From Pseudomonas pharyngis (GTDB lineage: Bacteria; Pseudomonadota; Gammaproteobacteria; Pseudomonadales; Pseudomonadaceae), in NCBI RefSeq assembly GCF_021602345.1, contig NZ_BQID01000007.1, positions 186,001 to 250,000 of the forward strand: 64,000 nucleotides of DNA, written 5' to 3'. The notes under the pieces were generated by a model that was not told where the DNA came from, searched no databases, and saw only the letters and a list, made by a program, of their open reading frames with translations. How positions within the stretch are numbered: the stretch's first letter is position 1; every line of letters begins with the position of its first letter. The position numbers and the translations under genes are program-made. Positions 30,006-39,991 of the stretch are shown in pieces.

Positions 30006-30470
30006 ATGATCCGACTTGAAAGTATCCTGACCCCCGGCCGTTCCCTGGTGAACGTGCCGGGCGGCAGTAAAAAGAAAGCCCTCGAACAAATTGCCAACCT
30101 GATCGCCCGGGAAGTCCCGGATCTGGAGATGCAAGATGTCTTCGAGGCATTGATTGCCCGTGAAAAACTGGGTTCCACCGGTTTTGGCAACGGCATCGCC
30201 ATTCCCCACTGCCGCCTCAAGGGCTGCGAAGCGCCGATCAGTGCGCTGATGCACCTTGATGCCCCTATCGATTTCGACGCTATCGACGGCGCGCCCGTGG
30301 ACTTGCTCTTCGTCCTGCTGGTGCCGGAAGCCGCCACCGATGCGCACCTGGAGCTGTTACGCCAGATCGCCAGCATGCTCGACCGCAAGGACGTGCGCGA
30401 CAGACTGCGCAGCGCGCCAAGCAACGAAGCCTTGTACCAGGTTGTACTGGAAGAACAGAACAGGCCGTAA
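30006..30470 (+). CDS. ptsN: Nitrogen-PTS EIIA protein PtsN
   Basis: PtsN (EIIA-Ntr) is the last phosphoacceptor of the nitrogen phosphotransferase chain, and regulates potassium, nitrogen and carbon responses. The 154-residue protein is one PTS EIIA type 2 domain with phospho-acceptor His68 in [14 protein letters not shown]. The ATG lies 11 bases after the hpf stop, and rapZ follows after 2 bases. Its partner NPr (ptsO) is in the same cluster; the EI-Ntr gene ptsP is not in the window. Confidence 0.96.
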   Translation: MIRLESILTPGRSLVNVPGGSKKKALEQIANLIAREVPDLEMQDVFEALIAREKLGSTGFGNGIAIPHCRLKGCEAPISALMHLDAPIDFDAIDGAPVDLLFVLLVPEAATDAHLELLRQIASMLDRKDVRDRLRSAPSNEALYQVVLEEQNRP

Positions 30471-30472
30471 CC

Positions 30473-31330
30473 ATGCGCTTGATCATTGTCAGTGGCCGTT
30501 CCGGCTCGGGTAAAAGTACTGCCCTGGATGTCCTTGAGGACAACGGCTACTACTGCATCGATAACCTGCCGGCCGGTCTACTGCCGGAACTGGCCGAACG
30601 CGCCCTGATTCACACCGAGCTGGCGCAGCCACTGGTGGCGGTATCGATCGATGCACGCAATTTGCCGAGCCATCTGACCCGATTTCCGGAATTGCTCGAG
30701 GACGTACGCGCCAAGCACATTCAATGCGATGTCCTGTATCTGGATGCCGACGAAGAAACCCTGCTCAAGCGCTTCTCCGAAACTCGCCGCCGTCACCCGC
30801 TGAGCAACGCCAATCGTTCGCTGGCAGAAGCCATTCAGGATGAAAGCGCCCTGCTCGGCCCGATTGCCGATCTCGCCGACCTGAAAATCAACACCACCAA
30901 CCTCAATCTCTACCAACTGCGCGACACCATCAAGCTGCGCCTGTTGAACCAGCCGGAGCCGGGTACCGCGTTTCTGGTGGAGTCGTTCGGTTTCAAACGC
31001 GGCATGCCGGTGGATGCGGATCTGGTGTTCGATGTACGCTGCCTGCCGAACCCGTACTGGAAACCGGAACTGCGCGCGCAATCCGGTCTCGATCAGCCGG
31101 TCGCCGAGTATCTGGCGGCGCAGCCTGAGGTCGAGGAGATGTACCAGGATATTTACACGTACCTGCACAAATGGTTGCCGCGCTTTGCCGCGAGTAACCG
31201 CGCTTACGTCACCATTGCCATCGGCTGCACCGGCGGGCATCACCGTTCCGTTTACCTGACCGAACGTCTTGGCCAGGCGCTGCAGAAGACCCTGAAGAAC
31301 GTCCAGGTTCGCCACCGCGACCTCAGCTAA
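30473..31330 (+). CDS. rapZ: RNase adapter protein RapZ
   Basis: RapZ is a nucleotide-binding protein which in enteric bacteria targets small RNAs of the GlmY/GlmZ type to RNase E. The 285-residue protein has an N-terminal P-loop GRSGSGKST at 8-16 and the conserved C-terminal RNA-binding domain with [18 protein letters not shown] and ERLGQ. Whether it acts on GlmS RNAs in Pseudomonas is not shown by the sequence. It is tightly packed between ptsN and ptsO. Confidence 0.94.
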   Translation: MRLIIVSGRSGSGKSTALDVLEDNGYYCIDNLPAGLLPELAERALIHTELAQPLVAVSIDARNLPSHLTRFPELLEDVRAKHIQCDVLYLDADEETLLKRFSETRRRHPLSNANRSLAEAIQDESALLGPIADLADLKINTTNLNLYQLRDTIKLRLLNQPEPGTAFLVESFGFKRGMPVDADLVFDVRCLPNPYWKPELRAQSGLDQPVAEYLAAQPEVEEMYQDIYTYLHKWLPRFAASNRAYVTIAIGCTGGHHRSVYLTERLGQALQKTLKNVQVRHRDLS

Positions 31331-31345
31331 AGGATTCACACCGCG

Positions 31346-31621
31346 ATGCCTGCTCGGGAAATCGAAATCATCAACAAGCTGGGCCTGCACGCCCGCGCAT
31401 CGGCAAAATTCGTCGGAGTGGCGGGCCAGTTTCCCGATTGCACGATCAGAGTGGGCCGCACCCCGGACACCACGGTTGACGGTAAGAGCATCATGGCGAT
31501 GATGATGCTCGCTGCGGGCAAGGGCACCAAAATCCACCTGAGTACCGAAGGCCACCAGGAACAGGAAGCCATGGACGCGCTGGTGACCCTGATCAACAAC
31601 TACTTCGACGAAGGCGGTTGA
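31346..31621 (+). CDS. ptsO: Nitrogen-PTS phosphocarrier NPr (PtsO)
   Basis: NPr is the HPr-like phosphocarrier that passes phosphate from EI-Ntr to PtsN. The 91-residue HPr domain has the phosphorylated His15 in NKLGLHARASAKFV and the conserved Ser48 in DGKSIMAMMML. The start is 15 bases after rapZ, with AAAGGA upstream. It ends the rpoN cluster; the next gene is convergent and no clear hairpin terminator separates them. Confidence 0.95.
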   Translation: MPAREIEIINKLGLHARASAKFVGVAGQFPDCTIRVGRTPDTTVDGKSIMAMMMLAAGKGTKIHLSTEGHQEQEAMDALVTLINNYFDEGG

Positions 31622-31660
31622 AACGCCTGAGGCGAAAGTAGCCCGCTCCCTCCTCCCGGT

Positions 31661-32554
31661 TCAGCCCAACGCGGTATCCATCACCATCATCAGACAGAAG
31701 CCGATCAGCAATCCCAGACTGGCCAGCTTCTCGTGACCATTGCGTCGCGACTCGGGGATGACCTCGTGCGTCACCACCAGCAGCATGGCGCCAGCCGCCA
31801 GCGCCAACCCCAAGGGCAGCAACAGTTCGGCAAGACTCACCAGCCACGCACAGAGCAGCGCAAATACCGGTTCGACCAGACCTGATGATGCGCCAATCAA
31901 AAACGCCTTGACCCGCGACATCCCGGCGCCTGCCAGTACCAGTGCAATCACCAGCCCTTCCGGCACATCCTGTAAGGCGATGCCCATCGCCAGACTGTCT
32001 GCGTCCGGCATTCCACCGCCCGCCGAGACACCGACCGCCATGCCTTCCGGGATGTTATGGGCAATGATGGCGAACACGAACAACCAGATCCGTGGCGGAA
32101 TCACCGGATGTTCGACGGTGCCGATGAGCATTTCCGGCGAGACCCCCGACACACGGCGATCAACCAGATACAGACCGAACGCCCCGAGCATGATGCCGAA
32201 GCAAATCAGGCCGCTGGCGCCCCATGGGCTCAGTCCCAGACTTTCGGCGGCGGCGATTCCCGGTACGATCAACGAAAACGCGGTTGCCGCCAGCATCACG
32301 CCAGCGCCAAAACCCAACAGCGTATCGCCCAGCGCCTGGGGCATGTTGCGGATCACCAGCACCGGAACTGCCCCGAGTGCGGTGCCGAGGGCGCAAATCG
32401 CGCCGCCTTGCAACGCCCGCAACAACCTCGGCTCCAGATTCAGCCATTCGAGTCCGTGGGCGACCAGCAAGGTCATGCCCGCCAACAGCAGCAGCGATCC
32501 GATTGCGTAACGAAACATGCGCCCACTTCCGATCGCCAGTGTCTCAGTGCCCAT
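31661..32554 (-). CDS. ZIP-family metal transporter
   Basis: This 297-residue inner-membrane protein of the ZIP family (GufA/ZupT-like) imports divalent metals such as zinc, iron or manganese. About eight membrane segments are visible; the metal-binding helices are AIIAHNIPEGMAVGVSAGGG (HNIPEG motif) and MGIALQDVPEGLVIALVLAG (second E-G motif with Gln-Asp in place of the more usual His-Asn). GGAG precedes the ATG at 32554. It lies 31 bases after sodA on the same strand, so it is probably the last gene of the Fur-controlled fagA operon, which suggests manganese or iron supply. Confidence 0.88.
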   Translation of the reverse strand: MGTETLAIGSGRMFRYAIGSLLLLAGMTLLVAHGLEWLNLEPRLLRALQGGAICALGTALGAVPVLVIRNMPQALGDTLLGFGAGVMLAATAFSLIVPGIAAAESLGLSPWGASGLICFGIMLGAFGLYLVDRRVSGVSPEMLIGTVEHPVIPPRIWLFVFAIIAHNIPEGMAVGVSAGGGMPDADSLAMGIALQDVPEGLVIALVLAGAGMSRVKAFLIGASSGLVEPVFALLCAWLVSLAELLLPLGLALAAGAMLLVVTHEVIPESRRNGHEKLASLGLLIGFCLMMVMDTALG

Positions 32555-32585
32555 ACTCCGCCTTGGAATTGTTTTTATAGAAGAC

Positions 32586-33197
32586 TTAAACCAGCGCCGC
32601 CTGATAGCGTGCAGCGACTTCCGGCCAGTTGATCACGTTATAGAACGCGCTGATGTATTCCGGCCGACGGTTCTGATAACGCAGGTAGTAAGCGTGCTCC
32701 CACACGTCGAGCCCGAGAATCGGCGTGTTGCCGTTCATCAGCGGGCTGTCCTGGTTGCCGCTGCTTTCCACCACCAGTTTCTTTTCGGGCGTGACGCTGA
32801 GCCACGCCCAGCCACTGCCGAAACGGGTCAACGCGGCTTTGGTGAAGGCTTCCTTGAAGCTGTCGAGGCCACCCAGTTGCTCATCGATCGCCCTGGCCAG
32901 CGCACCGTCCGGTTTGCCACCGCCGTTAGGCACCATGACTTCCCAGAACAGCGAATGGTTGGCATGACCGCCCCCCTGGTTGATCACCGCCGCGCGCAGT
33001 TTTTCCGGCAGTAGCTGGACGCTGGCGACCAGTTTTTCCACCGGCCATTCCGCGAATTCGGTGCCCTCGACCGCAGCGTTCAGGTTGTTGATGTAGGTCT
33101 GATGATGCTTGGTGTAGTGGATCTCCATGGTTTGCGCATCGATGTGCGGCTCCAGTGCGTCGTAGGCGTAAGGCAAGGCTGGCAGGGTAAAAGCCAT
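32586..33197 (-). CDS. sodA: Manganese superoxide dismutase SodA
   Basis: SodA dismutates superoxide in the cytosol. The 203-residue protein has the four metal ligands His27, His81, Asp164 and His168. The signatures [11 protein letters not shown] and SGNQDSPLM, with the second-sphere Gln from the C-terminal half, indicate the manganese rather than the iron enzyme. The start at [10 protein letters not shown] fits the family; an in-frame extension upstream merely runs antisense-like through orfX and is rejected. As the fourth gene of fagA-fumC-orfX-sodA it should be induced by iron starvation, replacing iron-dependent SodB. Confidence 0.95.
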   Translation of the reverse strand: MAFTLPALPYAYDALEPHIDAQTMEIHYTKHHQTYINNLNAAVEGTEFAEWPVEKLVASVQLLPEKLRAAVINQGGGHANHSLFWEVMVPNGGGKPDGALARAIDEQLGGLDSFKEAFTKAALTRFGSGWAWLSVTPEKKLVVESSGNQDSPLMNGNTPILGLDVWEHAYYLRYQNRRPEYISAFYNVINWPEVAARYQAALV

Positions 33198-33198
33198 T

Positions 33199-33639
33199 TC
33201 AATGGACTCCATGGTGATGTGGGGCAGGCGCGCGGCGCGCGTTGCCGGTATCCGGGTGCAGCAAACGCTGTGTGCGCGGGTATTCGCCGTGTTCGCTGAT
33301 GAAATTGAGCAGCTCGATATAGGTCTTGCTGCTCTGGCGCAGCGCCGCTTCACGCAGGGCCGGGCGCAGGCGCTCGTCCTGCATGGTCTGCAACAGCCGT
33401 TGATGAATCGCGCACAGGTACTCGGCGCTCTCCTCCGGCTGATTCAGGCGCAGATGCAGATCCGCCAGGTTGTGGTGGGAGATGACGCAGGCCGCCACCG
33501 CTTCGTCGGCATCGGCCCAGCGCTCGAACAACACCTGCGCCAAAGCCAGGGCTTGCAGGTAGGCCTCTCGGGCATCGATCAGCTCGCCCAGCATGAAGCA
33601 GCGATTGGCCCGTTCGATCGTGCGTTTCCAGTGCTCCAT
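33199..33639 (-). CDS. Conserved protein of the fagA-fumC-sodA operon (OrfX)
   Basis: This 146-residue protein is the conserved gene between fumC and sodA in Pseudomonas. It is helical, with two or three TPR-like stretches ([60 protein letters not shown]), which suggests protein-protein contacts. The histidine-rich tail ends APHHHGVH. The stop is one base before the sodA ATG. No catalytic motif is visible and the function is unknown; operon context implies a role in low iron or oxidative stress. Confidence 0.85.
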   Translation of the reverse strand: MEHWKRTIERANRCFMLGELIDAREAYLQALALAQVLFERWADADEAVAACVISHHNLADLHLRLNQPEESAEYLCAIHQRLLQTMQDERLRPALREAALRQSSKTYIELLNFISEHGEYPRTQRLLHPDTGNARRAPAPHHHGVH

Positions 33640-33666
33640 GGTGAACCTCCAAAGCGGTTGCGGTGC

Positions 33667-35043
33667 TTACACGCCGCCGGCGGTGAGTTTCTCGGGATTG
33701 AGCAACTCTTCCAGCTGGCTGCGCGACAGGTCGGTGTGCTCCAGCGCAACGTCGATCACCGGGCGACCCTGCTTGTAGGCCTGCTTGGCGATCTCGGCAG
33801 CTTTCTGGTAACCGATGATCGGGTTGAGCGCGGTCACCAGAATCGGGTTGCGCGACAGCGCTTCCTTGAGGCGCGACTCGTTGACCTTGAAGGTGGCGAT
33901 GGCCTTGTCACCCAGCAAACGGCTGGAGTTGGTCAGCAACTCAATGCTGCTCAGCAGATTCTGGGCAATGATCGGCAGCATCACGTTCAGCTCGAAATTG
34001 CCTGATTGACCGGCGATGGTGATCACCGAGTCATTGCCGATCACTTGCGCAGCTACCATGGCGGTGGCTTCCGGGATCACCGGGTTGACCTTGCCTGGCA
34101 TGATCGATGAGCCCGGCTGCAGGCCCTCAAGCTCGATTTCACCGAGCCCGGCGAGCGGGCCGGAGTTCATCCAGCGCAGGTCGTTGGCAATTTTCATCAG
34201 TGAAACGGCGGTGGCCTTGAGCTGGCCCGATACGGCCACAGCGGTGTCTTGCGAGCCGATCAGGGCGAACAGATCCTTGCCCGGCGTGAACTGGACGTTG
34301 GTCAACTGGCTCAATTGGCGGCTGAAACGCGCAGCAAATTCCGGATGCGCGTTGATTCCGGTGCCGACCGCCGTGCCGCCCTGGGCCAGGGATTGCAGGC
34401 TTGGGAGCAAATCCTGCAGGTGACCGATATTGGCCTTGAGCTGCTGCGCCCAGCCGTTGAGCACTTGGCTCAGGCGTACCGGCATGGCGTCCATCAAGTG
34501 GGTGCGACCGGTCTTGACGTGATGATGGACCTGTTCGGCCTTTCGCTCGATCACCTGCACCAGGTGCAGCAGCGCCGGCAGCAGTTGTTCGTGCAGGGCC
34601 AATGCGGCGCTGACGTGGATAGTGGTCGGAATGATGTCGTTGCTGCTCTGCCCACAGTTGACGTGGTCGTTGGCGTTCACCGGTTCGTCGAGCAAGCGGC
34701 TGGCCAGGGTGGCGATCACTTCATTGGCGTTCATGTTGGAGCTGGTGCCGGAACCGGTCTGGAAGATGTCCACCGGGAAATGCCGCATGAAGTCGCCTTC
34801 CAACAACCCTTGGGCGGCATCGCTGATGGCTTTGCCTTGCGCTGCGCTGAGCTGGTTGAGTTCAACGTTGGCGCGCGCGGCGGCCGCTTTGGCCAGAATC
34901 AGGGCGCGGATGAACTGGGTCGGCATCGGCTTGCCGCTGATCGGGAAGTTATCCACTGCGCGCTGGGTCTGCGCGCCGTAGAGAGCGTCCACTGGCACCT
35001 GCAGTTCGCCCATGCTGTCGCGCTCAATACGTGTCTTGGTCAT
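33667..35043 (-). CDS. fumC: Class II fumarase FumC
   Basis: FumC hydrates fumarate to malate without an iron-sulfur cluster. The 458-residue protein of the fumarase/aspartase superfamily has SGTSSNMNANEVIA, NDHVNCGQSSNDIIPT, the conserved TGRTHLMDAMPVRLSQ and the signature GSSIMPGKVNPV. Being iron-free, it replaces class I fumarases when iron is scarce, which matches the Fur box before fagA. Its start overlaps fagA by 20 bases. Confidence 0.96.
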   Translation of the reverse strand: MTKTRIERDSMGELQVPVDALYGAQTQRAVDNFPISGKPMPTQFIRALILAKAAAARANVELNQLSAAQGKAISDAAQGLLEGDFMRHFPVDIFQTGSGTSSNMNANEVIATLASRLLDEPVNANDHVNCGQSSNDIIPTTIHVSAALALHEQLLPALLHLVQVIERKAEQVHHHVKTGRTHLMDAMPVRLSQVLNGWAQQLKANIGHLQDLLPSLQSLAQGGTAVGTGINAHPEFAARFSRQLSQLTNVQFTPGKDLFALIGSQDTAVAVSGQLKATAVSLMKIANDLRWMNSGPLAGLGEIELEGLQPGSSIMPGKVNPVIPEATAMVAAQVIGNDSVITIAGQSGNFELNVMLPIIAQNLLSSIELLTNSSRLLGDKAIATFKVNESRLKEALSRNPILVTALNPIIGYQKAAEIAKQAYKQGRPVIDVALEHTDLSRSQLEELLNPEKLTAGGV

Positions 35044-35431
35044 CGGTAAATCCTTGGACTAATTCAATGAGAGGAATCGAGGGTTGCAACTCGCAGGTGG
35101 CGAGCTGCCAGGTGTAGCTTTGCCAGCGTTTGAGCCGGCACTTGCATAGCGACAGGCGCTCCATTTCACGCAAGGGGCGCCAGGCTTGATCGAGACACAG
35201 GCTGCGCCAGTGCCACGGCAACGCGATATCGGTGGCCGTGTCGAGCAGCAGACGGAAGGAGGTTTCAGCGATCATCCAGGGCGAGGTCGCCGTGCAGCAG
35301 GCCAGATACCGGCCTTCGGCCAGGTAATGTTCGATCAGTCGTGGTTCGTCGGGATCCATCGCGCAACGGATCTGGCGACTCATCCAGCGCCAACTTTCGA
35401 GGTACGGCTGCTCGTGCAAGGCAGAACTCAT
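35024..35431 (-). CDS. fagA: Fur-associated protein FagA
   Basis: This 135-residue protein is the first gene of the iron-repressed fagA-fumC-orfX-sodA operon known from Pseudomonas aeruginosa. It has no recognised domain; the sequence is rich in Trp, Cys and Arg (ESWRWMSRQIRCAMDPDEPR, MERLSLCKCRLKRWQSYTW). A Cys pair, CKC, could bind metal, but this is speculation. The 3' end overlaps fumC by 20 bases. Function unknown. Confidence 0.88.
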   Translation of the reverse strand: MSSALHEQPYLESWRWMSRQIRCAMDPDEPRLIEHYLAEGRYLACCTATSPWMIAETSFRLLLDTATDIALPWHWRSLCLDQAWRPLREMERLSLCKCRLKRWQSYTWQLATCELQPSIPLIELVQGFTDDQDTY

Positions 35432-35447
35432 GATCCTGGGCTCATCC

Positions 35448-35485
35448 GATAATGAGATTTATTATTAGATGATAATGAGAACCAA
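35448..35485 (-). promoter_or_regulatory. Fur box and promoter of the fagA operon
   Basis: GATAATGAGATTTATTATT (35448-35466) and the overlapping GATGATAATGAGAA further on match the Fur consensus GATAATGATAATCATTATC. On the minus strand a -35 TTGGTT (35480-35485) and a -10 ATAAAT (35457-35462) are spaced by 17 bases, so Fur would cover the promoter. fagA starts 17 bases downstream of the box. Confidence 0.88.
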
Positions 35486-35538
35486 AACAAGGGTGGCTTT
35501 TCAGCTGCCCTGAGCAGCCCAAAAAATTTGCAGACATG

Positions 35539-35576
35539 AAAAAGGCGCGCCACCCAATCGGGTGACGCGCCTTTTT
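35539..35576 (-). terminator. Terminator of pmbA
   Basis: A long stem (AAAAAGGCGCG and CACCC pairing with GGGTG and CGCGCCTTTTT around an AATC loop, with one internal mismatch) ends in a T run on both strands. It lies just past the pmbA stop codon. Confidence 0.9.
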
Positions 35577-35593
35577 GTGTACCGTGTCTGGGC

Positions 35594-36940
35594 TTAGCTG
35601 CCAGCGACAGTCATCTTTTCGATCAACACCGAACCGGTGCGAATGTTGCTGCGCAGTTCCAGATCGTTACCCACCGCGACGATCTGCTTGAACATGTCGC
35701 GCATGTTGCCGGCGATGGTCACTTCCTGCACTGCGAACTGGATTTCACCGTTCTCGACCCAGAAACCTGCCGCACCACGCGAGTAATCCCCGGTCACCAT
35801 GTTCAGACCATGACCCATCAATTCGGTGACCAACAGGCCACGACCCATGCGTCGCAGCAAGGCGGCCTGGTCTTCATCGCCATGGGTGACGAACAGGTTA
35901 TGCACACCGCCCGCGTTGGCGGTGCTCGGCATGCCGAGTTTGCGACCGGAATAGGTGCCGAGGATGTACGAGACCAGCTCGCCTTTCTCGACGAACGGTT
36001 TGGCATAGGTCGCCAGGCCGTCGCCGTCATACGACGCACTGCCCATGGCGCGCATCAGATGCGGACGCTCGTCGATGGTCAGCCATTCCGGGAACAGCCT
36101 CTGCCCCAAAGTGCCTTCGAGGAACGACGATTTGCGGTACAGGCTGCCGCCGGATATCGCCGACAGGAAGCTGCCGAACAACCCGCCCGCCAGTTCCGCC
36201 GAAAACAATACAGGCACTTCGCAGGTCGGCACCGGACGCGCGCCCAGACGGCTCGCCGCGCGCTGTGCCGCACGCTGGCCAATGCTCACCGGATCCGCCA
36301 GCAAACTGCCCTGGCGGTTCACGTCATACCAGTAGTCGCGTTGCATCTGGCCATCAGCCTCGGCGATCATCACGCAGCTCAGGCTGTGCCGGGTCGAGGC
36401 GTAACCGCCGATGAAACCATGGCTGTTGCCATACACGCGGCAGCCCTGATGAGTGCTCAACGTGGTGCCATCGGCATTCTTGATGCGCGCATCGGCGTCG
36501 AACGCGGCAGCTTCACAGAGCAATGCCTTCTCGATGGCCTGCTCCGGCGTGATGTCCCATTCGTGGAACAGGTCGAAATCCTGAATATCCCTGGCCATCA
36601 GCGCGGCATCGGCCAGCCCCGAGGCTTCGTCTTCCGAAGTGTGCTTGGCAATCGCCAGCGCGGCGGCGACTGTCTCACGAATCGCATCCGGTCCGGTGGC
36701 GGACGTGCTGGCCGAGCCCTTGCGCTGGCCGACATACAAGGTAATGCCAAAGCCCTGATCGCGGTTGAACTCGACCGTTTCGACCTCACGCTGACGCACC
36801 GACGTCGACAGGCCCTGCTCCAGCGACACCGCGACTTCGCAGGCACTGGCACCCTGACGCTTGGCTTCGGCGATGATCTGCTCGACCTGTTCCTGCAGTG
36901 CCGGCAATGCCTGTGGGCCGACGCTTTCAACTGCACTCAT
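35594..36940 (-). CDS. pmbA: Metalloprotease-complex subunit PmbA (TldE)
   Basis: PmbA pairs with TldD in a cytosolic metalloprotease that matures peptide antibiotics and degrades unfolded peptides; PmbA itself lacks the zinc motif. The 448-residue protein shows the family regions [36 protein letters not shown] and [19 protein letters not shown]. The start at 36940 (MSAVESVG) was chosen because a GGAG lies six bases upstream; in-frame ATG and alternative codons further up have poorer spacing. darP, divergent, and tldD lie next to it. Confidence 0.94.
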
Positions 36941-37048
36941 GCTCATCTCCACTCAAATTCTGCTTTCGGCTGGGGCCTTCGAGCGACCGGGCCGGACAAG
37001 CGGCCCCCGACTGGTTATCATGGCGGCGTTTCTTTGCGGACTGCCACC

Positions 37049-37573
37049 ATGGTTGATTCTTACGACGACTCCCTCGATACGGGAGAAAAAAGCAAATCCC
37101 AGGTCAAACGCGAGCTGCATGCTCTGGTTGACCTTGGCGAGCGCCTTACAACGCTCAAGCCCGACTTGCAGGCAAAACTGCCATTGACCGACGCTTTGCG
37201 CCGGGCCCTGGCCGATGCGCCCAAGCACACCGCGAACATCGCGCGTAAACGGCACTTGCAGTTCATCGGCAAACTGATGCGCGATCAGGACACTGACGCG
37301 ATTCTCACCCTGCTCGATCAACTCGATGCCTCTACCCGTCAGTACAACGAGCGTTTCCACAATCTCGAACGCTGGCGTGACCGCCTGATCGCCGGTGACG
37401 ATGCCGTACTGGAGAAATTCGTCGTCGATTACCCGGACGCCGACCGCCAGCAACTGCGTTCCCTGATCCGTCAGGCCCAGCACGAGGTTGCGCAAAACAA
37501 ACCTCCTGCGTCGAGCCGCAAGATCTTCAAGTACATCCGTGAGCTGGACGAGACTCAACGCGGTCTGCGCTGA
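37049..37573 (+). CDS. darP: Ribosome biogenesis protein DarP (YjgA, DUF615)
   Basis: DarP binds the assembling 50S ribosomal subunit and helps mature the peptidyl-transferase centre. The 174-residue, highly charged helical protein has the family sequences [39 protein letters not shown] and [17 protein letters not shown]. It is a single gene on the plus strand between pmbA and tldD, an order conserved in pseudomonads. The ATG at 37049 starts [10 protein letters not shown] and follows the family start. Confidence 0.93.
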
Positions 37574-37624
37574 TATTCGCCACCGGGTGGCCGCACCGCG
37601 CGCCACCCGAAGCTCCATCCCTTC

Positions 37625-39067
37625 TTATGCGCCCGTGCCACCCACGGTGATCGCATCAATTTTCAGGGTCGGCTGACCCACACCCACCGGCACCGACTGC
37701 CCGTCCTTGCCACACGTGCCCACACCGCTGTCCAGCGCCAGATCGTTACCGACCATCGACACCCGGCTCATCGCTTCCGGACCGTTGCCGATCAACGTTG
37801 CGCCTTTGACCGGTGCGGTGATCTTGCCGTCCTCGATCAGATAAGCCTCGCTGGTGGAGAACACGAATTTGCCGCTGGTGATGTCGACCTGACCGCCGCC
37901 GAGGTTGGCGCAGTAGATGCCCTTTTTCACCGAGGCGATGATTTCCGCCGGATCGCTCTGGCCGCCGAGCATGTAAGTGTTGGTCATCCTTGGCATCGGC
38001 AGGTGCGCATAGGATTCGCGCCGACCGTTGCCGGTGCGGGCCACGCCCATCAGCCGCGCGTTGAGCTTGTCCTGCATGTAGCCTTTGAGCACGCCGTTTT
38101 CGATCAGCGTGGTGCACTCGGTCGGGGTGCCTTCGTCGTCGACGCTCAGGGAGCCGCGACGACCGCTCAGAGTGCCGTCATCGACGATGGTGCAAAGTTT
38201 CGAGGCAACCATTTCGCCCATGCGTCCGCTGTAGGCTGAACTGCCCTTGCGGTTGAAATCGCCTTCCAGGCCGTGGCCGACCGCTTCGTGCAGCAGCACG
38301 CCGGACCATCCCGAGCCCAGAACCACCGGCAAGGTCCCGGCCGGTGCCGGAATCGCTTCCAGATTCACCAGCGCCTGACGCAACGCCTCACGGGCATAAC
38401 CCATGGCACGGTCTTCGGCGAGGAAATAACGGTAGTCGGTACGCCCGCCGCCGCCATGTCCGCCGCGCTCGCGACGGCCGTTCTGCTCGACGATCACACT
38501 GACATTGAAACGCACCAGCGGACGCACATCGGCCGCCAGGCCGCCGTCGGTCGAGGCCACCAGAATCCGCTCCCAGACCCCGGCCATGCTCACGCTGACC
38601 TGCTGGATTCGCGGATCGAGGGCGCGGGTCGCCACGTCGATACGCTTGAGCAGTTCGACTTTTTCAGCGCGGCTCAAGACTTCCAGCGGGTTATCCGGCG
38701 CGTACAACTGGGCGACGTCCTGGGTGCTGAACGCCTGCACCGTGCCGTTCTGCCCGGCGCGGGAAATCGAACGGGCCGCACGGGCTGCCGCGCCGAGGGC
38801 TTCGAGGGTGATCGCGTTGCTGTAGGCGAAACCGGTTTTCTCACCGGACTGCGCGCGCACGCCAACACCCTGGTCGAGGTTGAAACTGCCTTCCTTGACG
38901 ATGCCGTCTTCCAGCGACCAGGACTCGGAAATCTGCCCCTGGAAATACAGGTCGGCCGCATCGATGCCTGGACCCGCCAGATCACCGAGCACGCCTTGCA
39001 GGCTCTCGATCGTCACGCCGCCGGGCGCCAACAGGTGATCACTGACTGAGGACAACAACTCGCTCAT
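37625..39067 (-). CDS. tldD: Metalloprotease TldD
   Basis: TldD is the catalytic subunit of the TldD/PmbA protease. The 480-residue protein keeps the zinc motif HEAVGH at 260-265 (in [16 protein letters not shown]), and a C-terminal Cys in [17 protein letters not shown] that supplies a further zinc ligand in the family. The N-terminal half holds the typical [20 protein letters not shown]. The stop lies 51 bases from darP, which is convergent, and the amidase gene begins just upstream (6 bases), so these two are co-transcribed. Confidence 0.96.
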   Translation of the reverse strand: MSELLSSVSDHLLAPGGVTIESLQGVLGDLAGPGIDAADLYFQGQISESWSLEDGIVKEGSFNLDQGVGVRAQSGEKTGFAYSNAITLEALGAAARAARSISRAGQNGTVQAFSTQDVAQLYAPDNPLEVLSRAEKVELLKRIDVATRALDPRIQQVSVSMAGVWERILVASTDGGLAADVRPLVRFNVSVIVEQNGRRERGGHGGGGRTDYRYFLAEDRAMGYAREALRQALVNLEAIPAPAGTLPVVLGSGWSGVLLHEAVGHGLEGDFNRKGSSAYSGRMGEMVASKLCTIVDDGTLSGRRGSLSVDDEGTPTECTTLIENGVLKGYMQDKLNARLMGVARTGNGRRESYAHLPMPRMTNTYMLGGQSDPAEIIASVKKGIYCANLGGGQVDITSGKFVFSTSEAYLIEDGKITAPVKGATLIGNGPEAMSRVSMVGNDLALDSGVGTCGKDGQSVPVGVGQPTLKIDAITVGGTGA

Positions 39068-39072
39068 AGGTT

Positions 39073-39933
39073 TTACGCCTTAAATTCGTGTTCTGAAGCA
39101 GGTCGCTGTGCGCCCTGCGAAAAAAACCGCCGATGACCGGTCACCGGCATTCGCGCCCGGATGGACGCTTGTTCATTGCTGTCGCGCTCGGCCAGCAACA
39201 CGGCTTCGCCTTGTTCCTGCTGCGCCAGCACGCGGCCCCACGGGTCGACAATCGCCCCGTGGCCAAAGGTTTCCCGCGGCCCCGGATGCGTTCCGCCCTG
39301 GGCTGCCGCCAGCACGTAGCACTGGGTTTCAATGGCCCGCGCGCGGATCAGTACATCCCAGTGCGCCGCCCCTGTCACTGCGGTGAAGGCCGACGGTGCG
39401 GTAATCAGTTCAGCCCCGGCAGCGCGCAGTTCGCTGTACAGCTCCGGGAAGCGCAGGTCGTAGCACACCGTCAGGCCCAATCGCCCGACCGGCGTGTCCG
39501 CGACCACCACGCCACTGCCATAAGCATAGTCATCGGATTCGCGGTAACGGCCGCGATTGTCCGCTACGTCGACATCGAACAGGTGCAACTTGTCATAGCG
39601 TGCAACGATTTCGCCCTGATCGTTCACCAGCAGCGAGCAGGCATGGGACTTGGCCTCAGGCTGACCCACCGGCGGCAACGGCAAGGTGCCGGCCACAATC
39701 CATAACCTGAGGTCGCGGGCGGTCTGTTTCAACCACGGCAGGATCGGGCCTTCGCCGATCGCTTCGGCGCGGCCGATGTCGGCGATGTCGCGACGGCCCA
39801 TGGCCGCGAAGTTTTCCGGCAACACCGCCAGCTTCGCGCCGGCGCTGGCTGCCTGTTCGAGCAAACGTCGGGCATCGCGCAGATTGGCCAGCACATCGCT
39901 CTGGCTGACCATTTGAATCACCGCTAAAGACAT
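39073..39933 (-). CDS. Nitrilase-superfamily amidase (Nit1/Nit2-like)
   Basis: This 286-residue carbon-nitrogen hydrolase has the catalytic triad Glu40 ([10 protein letters not shown]), Lys115 ([10 protein letters not shown]) and Cys157 ([13 protein letters not shown]). The sequence and gene neighbourhood fit the deaminated-glutathione amidase (Nit1-like) group, which repairs an unwanted product of transaminases, but an omega-amidase role is possible. It is in operon with the upstream YhdP-like gene and with tldD downstream. Cytosolic; no signal peptide. Confidence 0.87.
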   Translation of the reverse strand: MSLAVIQMVSQSDVLANLRDARRLLEQAASAGAKLAVLPENFAAMGRRDIADIGRAEAIGEGPILPWLKQTARDLRLWIVAGTLPLPPVGQPEAKSHACSLLVNDQGEIVARYDKLHLFDVDVADNRGRYRESDDYAYGSGVVVADTPVGRLGLTVCYDLRFPELYSELRAAGAELITAPSAFTAVTGAAHWDVLIRARAIETQCYVLAAAQGGTHPGPRETFGHGAIVDPWGRVLAQQEQGEAVLLAERDSNEQASIRARMPVTGHRRFFSQGAQRPASEHEFKA

Positions 39934-39991
39934 GGCGCACTCCGCAAGAGGTATGCGGCCATGCTACTCCATCGGTTCAGGGGCTGGCTGT

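Noticed and set aside
33198-33353. N-terminal extension of sodA
   Set aside because: The extra 52 residues lie inside orfX in another frame and are not part of the SOD fold; ATG 33197 fits the family start.
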